A DNA stretch of 64,000 bases from Coniella vitis (taxonomy: Eukaryota; Ascomycota; Sordariomycetes; Diaporthales; Schizoparmaceae). The position numbers and the translations under genes were made by a program. This document shows, piece after piece, positions 22,810 through 34,534 of the stretch. Location: NCBI GenBank assembly GCA_011317545.1, contig WUJK01000008.1, forward strand, positions 310,001-374,000. The letters are read 5' to 3'. The notes under the pieces were generated by a model that saw only the letters and a program-made list of their open reading frames with translations, had not been told where the DNA came from and ran no database searches. Position 1 is the stretch's first letter; each line of letters starts with the position of its first letter.

Positions 22810-25800
22810 AATTTCCCCGCTCTTTTTTTCTATAACTTTAGGCTATTATAACTTATAGCGCTACTATAGTATTACTCGAACTCCTTAAGAGTAATTATAT
22901 CTTTAAATTCGGATAATAGCTGTTAGTCTAGCTAGTCCTATCCGACCTACTTAATTAGGACTTTGCGTTATAGCGTTTCGTCCGTTTTCGCGCGGCCTCT
23001 ATACGGCTTATTACGTACTCTAATAATACTTTCCACCTAATACTCGGGTTCCTTTCCCTCTTTAACTACGATAGGGTTAGGCCGGTATTCCCTTTATACC
23101 TATAACGGGAGCGGGTTTTATATAGCTCGAATTAGGAGATCTATATAGAAATAAGGGTAAATACCCGGCGGGACGTCTAATTCTACTACGTAAGGGCTAA
23201 CGACGTACGTTATAGTATACTTATCGTATAGTTAGGCTAACTTCTTTAAAGGGCGGTCGGTAGTAATATTTCGTAGGGAGAGCTAAACCTTATCGCCCTT
23301 AATAAGCCGCTCTATAACTATTTATAACTTATTTATAGATTCTTCTATTCGTTACTATATAACTGCTATTATAGCTTAAGCGAAAGTAGTTATATCTTTA
23401 AGCTATTAGACGAAGTTCTCGGCTTAAACTCTAAGCGTTTACGCTAATAACGTACTACGCTCTATTTATTCGATTAGATCTATATAATAGCTATATAGGA
23501 TAAAAAATAGGCTAAGGCTAATTATACTAATATCCCTATTATTAATAGCTAGTTAAGCGCCGGGTAGGAGTATCGGCTAATCTAATTATATATATATAAC
23601 GAACGCTCGGAGGTAGTTTATAACCTTTTAGTTTACCCTTTCTATAGCTCTATCCGTTTATAGGTAGAAAGCGGTGCTTAGGTACTATTCTATCTTTATA
23701 AGCTTATATAATTAGTATTAAAACCCTCCTACCTAGTTCGAGCCTCGGTTACTAATTATTACCTTAGGGAAACTATAAAACCGCTAGTAATAGTATAAGA
23801 ACCGCTTTATATATACTTCCGCGCTTATATTATATATAGCTTCGAGTATAATAGCTTTCGTTAGTCGGTCTATAATTACTATTAAGTAAGCCTCTCTTAT
23901 ATTATCCTCGTAGGGGAGGTCGATTATAAAGTTTATAGATAACTCGCTCTATACCCGCTTAGGTATTAGTAGGGGCTTAAGAAGGCCCTTCCTCTAGTAT
24001 CTTTATACCGTCTTATGTTTATAAACGTTATAATTTCGTATAAACTACCGAATATTATAATATATACCTAGCTAGAAATAGCCCCTTATTATTATTATAA
24101 TAGTAGTATCCCTTCTTAAGTAGCTAGATAGGGTGGAATTATAGATATTCTATATTAGTTTAGTATATAAGGGTTCCTAATCGGGTAATTAGAGCTATTC
24201 GCGGAACCTAAGTAATCCTTTTTTATCGATCGAATACTCTGCTATAAATACCTTAATAAGCTTACCTTCGGATATCCGTAGGTAAGGGGGAAAAGAGCGT
24301 TTACCCCTACGGATTACGCTTATAAGCTAGGAGTATACCTTATTATACGAGGTAGCGTTATCCTATAGGCGTTAGAGCTCCTTTTATATAAAAACCTCGC
24401 TACCTATTAGTAATAGCTTATTATATACTATAACTTAGCTTATCTCTATCGATAGTAAAAGCTGGATTTACCTACCGGCGAGGCGTTTATTAGATATATT
24501 ATATAGTATATCCTGCTCCCTCCTCGAGAGGGCGTTTAAACGCTTATTAGCTGCTCCCGCGCGGTAGACTAAATAGTATCGAAAACAAGCTATCGTCTCG
24601 GACTAGCGGATCTACCTTTCGGTAAGACGCTATAATATTATAAAATATTCGAGGTTCTTATAATCCGAGTAAATTATAAATAGTAGTACGGTACCCCTAA
24701 GCTCCGTATCCTATACTCTTAAGTAATTAATAACGGCTAGTAGTTCCTTATTATAGATCTTATAGTTATATTTTATAGGGCTTAAGCGGCGCGAGTAGTA
24801 TACTACCGGGCGGAGGATATTATACTCGTCCCTTTAAGAAAAGCAGCCGCCTAATAAATAACTAGAATAATCCGCTTCTAGTACTATCTCCTTATCCGGA
24901 TCCTATTAAGCGAGTACGGGCTTACTAATAAAGAGATACTTTAGCTACTCGAATATAGCTTCTTCTTACTCCCCGAACCTAAATAAGACCCCCTTCTTAA
25001 TTAAGGCTAGGAGGGGCCCTATAACTTCGGAATAATTAGCGATAAACTAATAATAAAAGTTTATAAATCCTAGGAAGCTATAGACTCCCTTAACCGTCTT
25101 CGGAGCTTCCTAATCGTATATAGCGCGTACCTTCTCGGGGTTTATATAAATCCCTACCCCCGCTTCGATAATAAAGCCTAGGTACTTCGTCTCGGTTACG
25201 CCGAATTCGTATTTAGCAATATCCAGATTTAGACCTACTACTTCGAGAGCGCGTAATACTAGCTTTACCTTTATTCGGTAGTCTTTAGCCGTACCGTCGG
25301 TATATACTAGAATATTATCGATATAAGCTAAATAGAAGATATCTAGGTAGGGGCGTAGAGCATTATTAATATAGCGCTAGAATATTACGGGAGCGCCTAT
25401 AAGTCCGAACGGGGTTATTAGCTATTTAAAGAGGCCGTACCTTATACGAAAGGCGGTCTTCTATTCGTCTCCTTCCTTAATACGAAGCTTATAAAACGCT
25501 ACTTATATATTAAGCTTAGTAAAATATTTAGTATTTATAATATTAGATAGGGTTTCTTTAATAAGGGGGAGCGGGTAGCGGTTAGCTTCCGAAATAGCGT
25601 TAAGTATACGGTAGTTTATATAAAAACGGAGGCTACCCCCTAGTTTCTTAATAAAGATTACGGGAGCTCCTACTAAGGAGCTATTAGCTCTAATATAGCC
25701 TATATCGAGTAGCTCGGTAAGAGTCTTCCTTAGTACGATAAGTTCTTCTCTAGATATCCCGTATAACGGGCCTTATAAGGCGTCTATAGTAGACCTATCC

Positions 25801-26520
25801 GCCTTCTTATATAGCCGAATCTTATAGTCCGCTCCCTCTCTATATAGCGGTAGCGCGGAAGCTATATCCTTATTAAAGAGATTCCGGAACTTATAATACT
25901 CTAGGGGGAGTTTCTCGTTAACCGAGGATTCTACTTTCGGTAATAAGGCTTTAGTAATATCGGCTATTATAATACTAAAAAACGCTACCTAAGCGGTGCT
26001 TAAGCGTTTTATACGCCGAACTTCGCTTTAGATAGTAAAGGTACTAATAGATATATAGTTAAAGTTCTTAGGGCTATATCCTCGCTCCTAAACCTCTAGT
26101 CCTCCTGCTTATCCGATACTTAGGCGGTGCTTATAAGCTATATATATTACCCTCTCTCTTTCTACCTAAGGTTTTCCTAAAACGAGGTCGTACTAAAGGC
26201 GAGGGATTATATAGGCCTAAATACGATATAAATACCTATCTAGGTTTATATTAAGGTAGGTTATATAGCGGATAACGGGCTACTTATATAATATTCTCTC
26301 CCTTAACGATTAATAAAGGGTCCTAGGCGGGATAGATATACGCGGAAGTCTTAATTTACGTATAAGCGTCTCGCTTATAATAGAATAATAGTTATAGCTA
26401 GAATTAATAAATATTAGGATAAATAGAGTTAAATTATAAAATAAGTTTATTATAAAATAATTCCTATTTATCTAACGCTTTACTTCTTATAGGCTAAAGT
26501 CGAGACCTATAAGCTCCTAT
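22810..26520 (-). pseudogene. Gypsy copy 2 pol remnant
   Basis: The mirror equivalent of 9130-12840 in copy 1, with the RT box near 25303-25330 and the chromodomain near 22868-23047, also broken by RIP stops. Confidence 0.75.
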
Positions 26521-26543
26521 ATATAACTCTATATAGGAATAGC

Positions 26544-27608
26544 TAGTTTTCCTCTTATTCCTCGATAGTATTATTAAGGTCGATAAGGTTAGTATCGGCG
26601 ACGTTAATATCCGTCTCCCGTATAGCTCCTAAGCTAATAGGCGGGCGCGCGGATAGGAAGGGGCAACGAGCGATTCTATAGTTCGAATATCCGTACTTAT
26701 AATAGAGTCCCTACTCTTTCCTACGCCTAATCTCCGCCTAATTAACCTACCTTATATACTACTTATTAGCCTATAGAGCGTTAATACTAGTTATAGCCGT
26801 ATCCCTATCGGGATCTATATAAGGGTTTTACGGTTTTTATCCGTTTCCTCCCGCTCGTTAGATTATCCTAAAGCGCTATACTATAGCTCCGGATAAGTAG
26901 CTTAAGGGCAAAGTATAGCTATTATCTCGAATAGCGATATAGCTTTCTAGCTTAGCCGAGATATAGAACGCTTTCTTTACCTAGTTATTATATATCGACG
27001 GCATTTCTATACTAATAAGCTATATACGTAATACGCTATTAATAGCGCCCTCTAAATACGTTAACTTAGCTAAATCCGGCTACTCTATACCGCTAGAGTC
27101 TACTAGTAACTTCTCTTATTAGGAGAAGAAGTTAGGGAAGGATTAGCCTTTCTTCTAAGTAAAGCTCTTAAGCCTTTAAAAAGCAGCGATAATATAGTTC
27201 TTATCGTAATATCGGTAGCGGAGCTATTATAGGAATAAGGAGGGTTTCTAAAAGCTATACTCTCCTCCTACGATATAATAGCTCCTTACTATAACCTTTA
27301 TATCTCCCTCTAGGTACTTATAGATTTCTTAGAACTTATCTATATAATTCCCGATAAAGTAGGTATCTCGGACGAGTTTATACCTTATAATACGCTCCTA
27401 AGCTAGGAATTAAATGCGTATACCCTTAAAGTTCGCTAGCTAAGAAAGGGGCTTACGTTTAGGTACGACTATACTTTCTAGGGCCTTATCTATATCGACG
27501 TCGGCGTCTTCTATATCTTAGGAGGTAGGGGTATAAGTATCTTCTAGTTCGTTAGGTGCCGGGTTAGGGTATTCGGCCGCTATATTACTAATACTTACTA
27601 ATAGCTCC
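26544..27608 (-). pseudogene. Gypsy copy 2 gag remnant
   Basis: The equivalent of 8040-9104 in copy 1. The zinc-knuckle region near 26663-26708 keeps the final Cys codon while the others read Tyr. Confidence 0.6.
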
Positions 27609-27909
27609 TATAGTAGTAGGCTACGGGATTATTCGATTTGCGTAAGTTATGCTATAAGCGTTTCCAGGTTTCGTACGCTATCTTCGCGCTATTATTATAC
27701 TACTCCTTTAATAATATACCGCTACTCTTCTATTATTTAAGTAACTATTTATTATATAGTTATTATTATATTATTATTATTATTATTTACTTAGGTAGGG
27801 AGTTACCCGAATTACTTATCGTAGGGGTACGATATCCTAAGGCTATACGCTGAATAAGTATATAAATACCGTTAGATATATAGGGTAGGTAGAAATAAAG
27901 TTAGTTAAA

Positions 27910-28248
27910 TATAAATAGGTATTAAGAGAGCGTTCGTAGTTTCGATCCTAATTTCTATTATTAACTAACTTAAGGAGAGAAGTAAGAATAGTATCTATAT
28001 AGCGGCGCGAGAGCTACTCTTAAGTAGCTCTTACGTTTAAGATCTACCCGTAGATAGAGTTTTCTATAGGTCTACCGTCGATACGGGTCCTCTTATCGAT
28101 GGTCTTTTGTGCGGCTTATAAGCTGCTCGGGAGACGCTCTTATTTAGCACTTATATAATGCTAGTCTCTAGACGAGAAGGGAATATGCTGACTAAGGCTT
28201 CGTGCCCTGGTGTGCCGAAGCCGTGCATTTACCCGTGGGCCTATGATA
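27910..28248 (-). repeat. Gypsy copy 2 5' LTR, least RIP-mutated
   Basis: A 339-bp LTR. From about 28090 to 28248 it keeps many CA and TG dinucleotides lost in the three other LTR copies, so it is the best guide to the ancestral LTR sequence. Confidence 0.9.
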
Positions 28249-28410
28249 ATAATTAGGTACGTTAAATAATAATTATATTTAACTTATAATCTATAAGTTT
28301 AAGTTAATCTAAAGGAGAAAGAGAAGGAATCTTAAACTAATAAAACGCGACGAATATATATTAAAGTATATACTAGGCTGCTACTAGTGCAACTAGCGAT
28401 ATCCTTACTA

Positions 28411-28421
28411 GTTAGGGGGTA
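28411..28421 (+). other. Copia polypurine tract
   Basis: GTTAGGGGGTA immediately precedes the right LTR, the expected place for plus-strand priming. Confidence 0.55.
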
Positions 28422-28634
28422 TATAAAAATAGTATTTAACCCTAACCCGAAAGCTATTATATTAGCTTAATAATAGGCTTTATATAAGCAGAATAATAGC
28501 TTCGGTAATACTTAAATATTCGAATAATAGCTCTTTTTTATAGCTAGATATATAGAATATATACTCTTTTAACCTCTCTTTTGTTTCGCCTGTTTCAGCT
28601 GATGACTAAGCTTTGTGCACACCTTATTTTCTTA
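28422..28634 (+). repeat. Copia right LTR
   Basis: The 213-bp partner of 5794-6006. Here the first 160 bases are RIP-converted and the last 50 keep TG and CA, the mirror image of the left LTR. Confidence 0.9.
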
Positions 28635-28639
28635 ATAGT
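28635..28639. repeat. Target site duplication ATAGT, right
   Basis: Matches 5789-5793. Joining the flanks at one copy of ATAGT gives an empty site reading GTACATAGTAGC. Confidence 0.9.
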
Positions 28640-30168
28640 AGCACATCAATACGTACCTAGGCGACTTACACCTGTCGCTTGTACCGTTGTACTGTTGTAT
28701 CCGTGTACTCAGGTACCTGTGCATCCTGCCATCCCACGCCCGAGGGTGGGGCAATTGCTGCAGGACTTCAACTCCCGACCCCCGACCTTCCTTCCTCCTT
28801 CTCTCCCATTCTGCCATTGCCTGCGCTTCGACCCAAACAACCTCGTCGTCTTGTCCGTCTCTTTTCTTCCCACCCAGCCCGCAAGGACGCCTTGTTTCAG
28901 CCAACGCCCGCCCGCTTCCCCCCACGCTTGCCGTCGCCTTAACACGCCCTGTTAAGCTGCCAGCCAGCTGCTTCAACTCGGCTCTCCCCGCCTGAGCCTG
29001 CCGATGACGCGTTGGACGGACGGCCTCGCTGTCTTAAGTCCAGCATTGCTCGACCAGCTTCACGGTGTCCCGGACTGACGTGATAATCGGCGGCGATGGG
29101 GTCAAGCACGGGCGAAGGCTAGAAAAGACCGACAGCAGAAGCCATAGACTCGAAGCCATCCAATCCCAGACAAAGCTGACTATGGCTAGCCTTCCTTGAA
29201 GAAGAGACTGGCATTTGGCCCGCTGGTCCGCCGCACACGATCCGAGCTCTTCAGTCGCTAAATCAACGCTTTGCTCGTCGTGGAAGGTCTCACTTAGTAC
29301 GCTTGTAAAGAGGGCAGCGGCCTGCTGGATCGACATGTCGCCTAATATTGTCCGAGATGGTCCATCACCATTACCAGCCTCGGTTGCCCGTGCTGCAGTC
29401 GAGCCGCAGGAGAGCAGCCACTTTGCGGTATTCGCGAGGAGAGCAAGAGGGCCTGGCTGCGATCGACTCTGGGGAAGGCCCGTCCATTCATGGCCAGCGG
29501 AAATCAACTGACTCTCCATTTGGGTAGACCCAAGGGCTTGCTCCCATGCCTGGCCCGGACATCTCCGCTTATAACGTGCTTCCACAGCTCGGCTTTGCTA
29601 CATGGAGCTGCAAGCTGCAGGGCTGCGGCTGCAGCTGGTCCTGGTCCGGTTCCCAGCCCTGATGGAGGCGGTTCTGCCTTTTACGGCCTCCGAATGTATC
29701 TCCTCCGGTGAGACGTGACCTTTGCGCTGCTGCTCACCAGCCACAGTTTGGGCTGTCCAAACTCGCCCAGAAACCTGGGCCAGTACAAGTGCTCTAGCTG
29801 GCTTGGCTACCCTGGAAATACGCAGACAGGCTGTTTGTGTTGGTTGCTGTATCATGCACGTCTTTGCTCCGCATCCAGCCCGGCCGAGATGCAGCCTCTG
29901 GATCATGCACACCCACCAACGGGACGTAGAAAGTAACACTGCCCTCCTGCTCGCATCATCACGTTTGTTATATAGACAGCCCAGGACGCCTTTCTTGTCC
30001 TCCAGCCAGCCCGAGTGCTGGCTCTGTCTTTTGGCTCTTGTCTTTCTCTGCCTCTTGTTCTTTCCTGCCCCCATATTCGGCTCTTCATTAAGCCGTCCCT
30101 TAATGGTCGGCTTGCCTTGTTCGAATGGTCCGTTCTATGCGACCCGGTAAAGTCGCTAAGCTATCAAG
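28640..30168. other. Region upstream of paralogue B
   Basis: Normal-composition DNA resumes here. Open frames exist on both strands, but none has recognisable domains, coherent introns or a credible start, so I read it as promoter and 5' UTR of the next gene. Together with 5487-5788 it formed the roughly 1.8-kb intergenic region between paralogues A and B before the Copia insertion. Confidence 0.5.
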
Positions 30169-31625
30169 ATGAGCCGCAGGCTCTCAGCATGCCTTGTGCT
30201 GCTGCGGCTGTTCCAACTTTTGGCTGCTTTGGTGCCAGGAGCCATGAATGGCTGGCTCACGGACTACCTCTATGCCAACAAACTAGGTCCGTCAAAGCTG
30301 GTGCTGGTTATCGAGATACTGGTATGTTGCCGCAAAAATGCATGGCTCATGGTCTGCTTCACATGGCACCTGACATGCGCCTCTCACCTTGAATCATCTG
30401 CTCATGAACCGATACCAGGTTGCCTGTGTCTTTGTGTATGCAACCCTAGCGTTGCTCATCTTACACACGCACCAGCGCTCGAGGAGAACACTCTTCTTGG
30501 TCTGCACCATTTGCTTGGATGTGGTTTTCTGCTTCGTCGATATCACCATTCTGTCGCTGCTGTCCTTCTCCGGCCTGCCATCCAATTGCTCGGGCCTGAC
30601 AACGTCCATTTGTACGGTCTTCTATCCCATCCGTCCAATGTGAAGTGAAAAGACACTTGGCTAACATTGTACGCTCCTCTAGGGTCCAAAGGAGACAAGG
30701 CTGATCTACCTTCGCGGGGATACAGCACAATTCGCTTCAGCAATGAACAAGATGGTCACCGAGGCGAGCTGGACAAGTACTGTAGCATGGAACGTGGATT
30801 CTTCTTTTGTACAGTTCTCACAATGTAGGCAGTCCGTCGTTTGAGCTTTTCGCCGTTTGGTATCGTATATTGACCTTTCTTTGTTTCTGCAGACTTGCTT
30901 TTGTCCTCTCAATGATTCTCTCGGTCATGCGCTTCTTTGAAAATAATTACACCCGCAACAGCGAGGTTCAGTACATCTTGGACGAGCGGGAACAACTGCT
31001 CAAGCTGGAGCTCAAGGTTCAGGAGCAGGACCTCGTATCGTACCCCGCCGCCCTTCCAGCCTCGACAGCCATCATGCCGACATCCCAATTCACTGCCGAC
31101 GAAGAAGCAGCCATCGAAGCGTCCGTTCTAGCATCTCTGGGCCGCTCACCAGCGACGACAGCATCTTTGTCCAGTATATCGCCGCCGCCGCCGCCACCAA
31201 TAACTTCTGCATCCTCCCGGTATCCAAGTGCAAGCCTGCCATCCATTCCTGAGGCGTTCCCCCCCGACGTCTCCTCACCCTCCACTATCTCCTCGGACCA
31301 AGCTACCGAGGCGATATCGCCGTGCTCCACATTGTCACCCCTCGACCAAATTCCATCAGCAGCAGAAGCAACATTATTATCACCCCTGCCAGTCGACGAT
31401 GACGAAAACGACGACGACTTGAGCGAAATGCACGCCAACCTAGCCATGGTCTCTGACGGATCAAGATACAGCGGCCAAGCGCTCAATCAACTACCTCCAT
31501 ACTCGCCCGGACGACAGCGCACCATGGACGGACACGGAGACGAGAGTAACGAGCTGCGGCTGAGTGGCTACGTCAAGGGCGAGACGAGGGCGCAGGATAT
31601 GAAGGATGGCGGATCGTACCAGTGA
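30169..31625 (+). CDS. Four-TM membrane protein (MARVEL-like), paralogue B
   Basis: Exons 30169-30321, 30419-30611, 30683-30824 and 30893-31625 encode 406 residues. Donors are GTATGT, GTACGG and GTAGGC, acceptors AG, and phases 0, 1 and 2, the same as in the gene at 3681-5486. Four hydrophobic stretches lie in the first 200 residues: LVLLRLFQLLAALV, ACVFVYATLALLIL, LDVVFCFVDITILSLLSFSGL, and VLTILAFVLSMILSV. A conserved GLPSNCSGL loop follows TM3 and ELDKYCSMERGFF precedes TM4. A 220-residue Ser/Pro/Thr-rich tail follows, with acidic patches and LPPYSPG near the end (compare PPAYSSPPG in paralogue A). It is likely a plasma-membrane or cortical protein; the function is unknown and MARVEL-like membership is inference. 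Confidence 0.75.
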
Positions 31626-32611
31626 TTCTGTATCAATTCTCTTTGCTTTTTTTTTTTGGTTTCCTTTTTTTTCTTCTCCTTTTTAAGCCTTTTTTCTCTC
31701 TTCTCTCATCTCATTTTTGATACCACAAAAGGGGGCTGGTCGGACGGGAAGCCAGGCAGTCGATACGTATTAGGCTATACCATGGAAAGCAAGAAGGCAA
31801 AAAAGGTCTACGGAGCTTGCATTGAGTTGTGTCGTCCAGCTTCTTTTTTTTCCTTTCTTTTTTTTCTTAATACAGCATTGTGTGTCTTTGGGTGTGTATA
31901 TATTTCATGCATACATAGCATGTATATGTGTATCTGCTTTATTCATGTATCGGACCTTGTCAATATCGCCACAGCTCGAGCATTACTGCTGCTGCCGCCT
32001 AAACAACTCATAACATGTATCCCCAAATCCAGGTGCTGATATCTTCAAGTTTATCTATCAATGGGCTCTTGTGATCACTCGATCATCAAGCTAGGCATAG
32101 TAAACTGTCAACTTCACACACACACACATAGAGAGAGAGAAGAGAGATAGAAGAGAGAAAGGGGGGGGGGGTTTTCAAGGGTGAGCGAGTATGTGTGCAC
32201 CGTGTGTTTTGATTCGAGTGATACCTGCCATACCCATTTTCTTGTGGCACTGTCTCTCATGAAAAGATATCGTGTATGACTCACTGCTTGGTGGAAGCAG
32301 ATAGCCAACAGGCAATGGATATGGGGGCTTTTTGTTTCTAGGCGCCAAAGGTACGAAAAAAGACGAGGATCTCATAATTATAAGGGCAGAATCATGATAA
32401 TGTGCAATCTATATCATCGACATGCGCATGGCAGAGAGACCATGCTCTTGTCCATGTCCCATTGATTCGTCCCAAAACCAAATAATTGTACAAGTGTGGA
32501 AGAAAAAGAAAAAGAAAAAAAAAAGTCATTATCAATGGTATGTTTCTCTTTCTTCCGTCCCGGGGCAATTCTCGCAATCACAAATCCTTGCAGAGAACAG
32601 TTTCAGTTCCA
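31626..32611. other. Convergent intergenic region with simple repeats
   Basis: Pyrimidine tracts after the upstream gene probably belong to its 3' UTR. At 32117-32171 a CA run passes into GA repeats and a G homopolymer. No gene is seen. Confidence 0.5.
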
Positions 32612-34534
32612 TCAAACCTTTTCACCATGACCTGCTCGCTTTTCCCCTTCGGCCTCGCCCCCAATCTCCACCCTCTCGCCCTCGATCTCATTGTCGTTCA
32701 TCTGCATCTTGCCATGATATATCACAAACCACAGACAGACCGCAACGCCAAGGCCAGCAATGCCAATCCCGAGATAGTACGCATTCCTGTATCCCCTCAA
32801 CAACAGGGCCTTGGTTGCGCCTCCACCATTTGTCTGGGACTCGACGGTGCCTGCCATGCCCAGCGCCAGCGCAATGCTGTAATTCACCATGGTGTTGACC
32901 AACGAGGCCGCGATGCCCTGGTGTTCGCGCGCGACGGCGTTTGACAGGATGAGCGTCGCAGCGGGGAAGCTCATGTCCATGCCCCAGGGCGTCACGAGAA
33001 GGCTGACAAAGGTCTGCGCCCAGTAGGTCTGGTCCACGGGACACGCGGCCATGAGGATGCAGCCGATGGCGAAGGAGAGCAGGGAGGCGAGCATGACGCG
33101 CGGGGGCCCGAAGCGGTGCAGCAGGTAGCCGACGGCGGCGGCGGCGGCGGCGCCCGAGATGACGACGGGGGAGAACTGGGCGCAGGAGAGGAGCGGCGAG
33201 ACGCCGCGGAACTCGAGGAGGAACTGCCAGCTGTACCAGATCCAGATGCCAAAGGAGCCCCAGCCGCAGGCGACGGCGGCGAGGACAAAGCCCACCTCGG
33301 CAGAGAGGGCGGAGAAGGGGACGAGGGGCTCGGCGGCGTAGCGGGTTTCGACGACGAGGTAGAGAGCAATGAGAATGACGCCGAGGACGAGGGTGACGCC
33401 AATGTAGGGCTCTTGCCAGCCGGCGATGGGCCCTTGGTTCCAGGCAAAGTTGAAGAGGACCAGGCCTGTGACGCCGATGACGGCGCCGAGAAGGTCGAGA
33501 CGGACGTAGACTTCGTGCAGAGTGCGCGGCCGCGGCCGGTGAAGCGGGACCTCGGGAATGACAAAGTAGCCGAGGACGACGGTGGCGGCGAGGACAATGG
33601 AGAAGCACCACAAGGTCCACGGCCACCAGACCTTGGCAAAGAGGCCCGAAAAGGTGCCACCGATGATGGAGCCGGCGGGCGCGCAGCCGCCAAAGGCGGC
33701 AAAGGCCATGGACTTTTTGCGGCCCGGGGCGTAGGTTGCGCCGAGGATGGCGAGTCCATTGGGGAGGATGATGGCCGGGCCGATGCCTTGCAGGGCGCGG
33801 CCAAAGATGAAGAGGATGCGGCTCGAGTAGACGGCCACGCCGGAAATCATGCTCCAGAGGGAGAACCAGGTCATGCCGATGAGGAACATGGTCTTGTAGC
33901 CAAAGACATCGCCGAGACGGCCTGAAAAGAGGATGAAGGTGCCGACCGCCAAGCTATAGCCCGCCAGCAGCCAGGCAAGCTCGGGCGAGTTCTCGAGGCC
34001 CCATGTGGCGCCGGCAATGTGGATGATGGACAGGATCTGGCCGAGACCAGCCTCTGGAGGGGAGGGCAAGCCAAAGTCAACTGATGTTCTTTTCTCTCAC
34101 GACAAGCAGTCCAGGAAACAAGAAGACGAAAACAAGGCAAAAGGGGTCAGCAGAGGTGGGCACGCACGGGTATACAGCTGGGCCAGGCATATGACGGCCA
34201 CAAAGAGCAGTTCGCGGTACCAGGGCAGCGATTCCGCAGTGGGTTGAGTCGAGGTTGTGCGGGCGAGGGCTTCTAAATCACGGCCCTTGTCGGCCGGCGG
34301 TGGTATGGATGTTATTGATGACGACGATGCTGGTGCTATGGAGGAAGACGTTGACTGAGAGGGCCAATGACGGCCTTGTTGCTGCTTTTTCAGATCGCCG
34401 CCGTCGTCGCCTGGCGTCTTGTGTTGCTGGTGCTGGTGCTCGTGGTTCGCGAAGGCGGCGTTCACAGACGAGACGTCCGTGGTTGAGCCCGAGCCGTCCA
34501 TGGTTGTGTCGGTGTCAGTGTGCGATCGATTCAA
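32612..34534 (-). CDS. MFS transporter, DHA2-like (AMF1/ATR1 type)
   Basis: Exons 34534-34168 and 34053-32612 (phase 1, donor GTGCGT, 114-nt intron) encode about 602 residues; an alternative ATG at 34501 trims 11 residues. A 100-residue hydrophilic, Ser/Gln-rich N-terminus is followed by about 14 hydrophobic segments. The junction reads LYTQAGLGQIL. Family signs are SGRLGDVFGYKTMFLIG (MFS loop 2-3 motif), GRALQGIGPAIILPNGLAIL and WGMDMSFPAATLILSNAV. These fit the fungal group containing yeast Amf1 (low-affinity ammonium) and Atr1 (boron/drug efflux). Substrate prediction is not possible from sequence. The third-position GC is very high, which creates long spurious frames on the other strand. 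Confidence 0.85.

Larger units (their letters stand above)
20988..28248 (-). mobile_element. Gypsy chromovirus copy 2 (minus strand), full length, RIP-mutated
   Basis: This copy is 7,261 bp in the opposite orientation to copy 1. Its LTRs are 20988-21326 (3') and 27910-28248 (5'), with ATAAT duplications at 20983-20987 and 28249-28253. Gag-pol reads on the minus strand at about 27610-22810 with the same domains as copy 1. It inserted into the N-terminal part of the Copia antisense frame. It is somewhat less mutated than copy 1 in places, notably its right LTR. Confidence 0.92.
5794..28634 (+). mobile_element. Copia-type LTR retrotransposon, RIP-mutated, with three nested insertions
   Basis: The element is bounded by 213-bp direct repeats (5794-6006 and 28422-28634) and the duplication ATAGT. 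Without the nested elements and their duplications it is about 8.1 kb. Gag lies at about 6450-7394, and protease, integrase, RT and RNase H at 14666-19120 in Copia order (integrase before RT). An antisense frame lies at 19212-20987. A polypurine-like tract (28411-28421) abuts the right LTR. Throughout, CA and TG dinucleotides are almost missing and TA is in excess, while CG persists: the RIP pattern. All coding frames are full of TAA and TAG where CAA, CAG and TGG are expected, so the element is dead. The 8.1 kb size is large for Copia and is partly explained by the antisense frame. Confidence 0.9.

Noticed and set aside
27638..27853. 71-codon plus-strand frame in Gypsy 2
   Set aside because: A chance open stretch opposite the 5' part of gag in RIPed DNA.
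5880..28590. Absence of TGA stops as proof of coding frames
   Set aside because: RIP removes TG dinucleotides everywhere, so TGA is rare in every frame; only TAA/TAG density and splice coherence were used.
29034..29585. Minus-strand open frame of 183 codons
   Set aside because: No domain, no homologous pattern and no codon support; it lies in the probable promoter/5' UTR of the downstream gene.
33116..33925. Long plus-strand acidic open frame
   Set aside because: A shadow of the GC-rich MFS gene on the minus strand.
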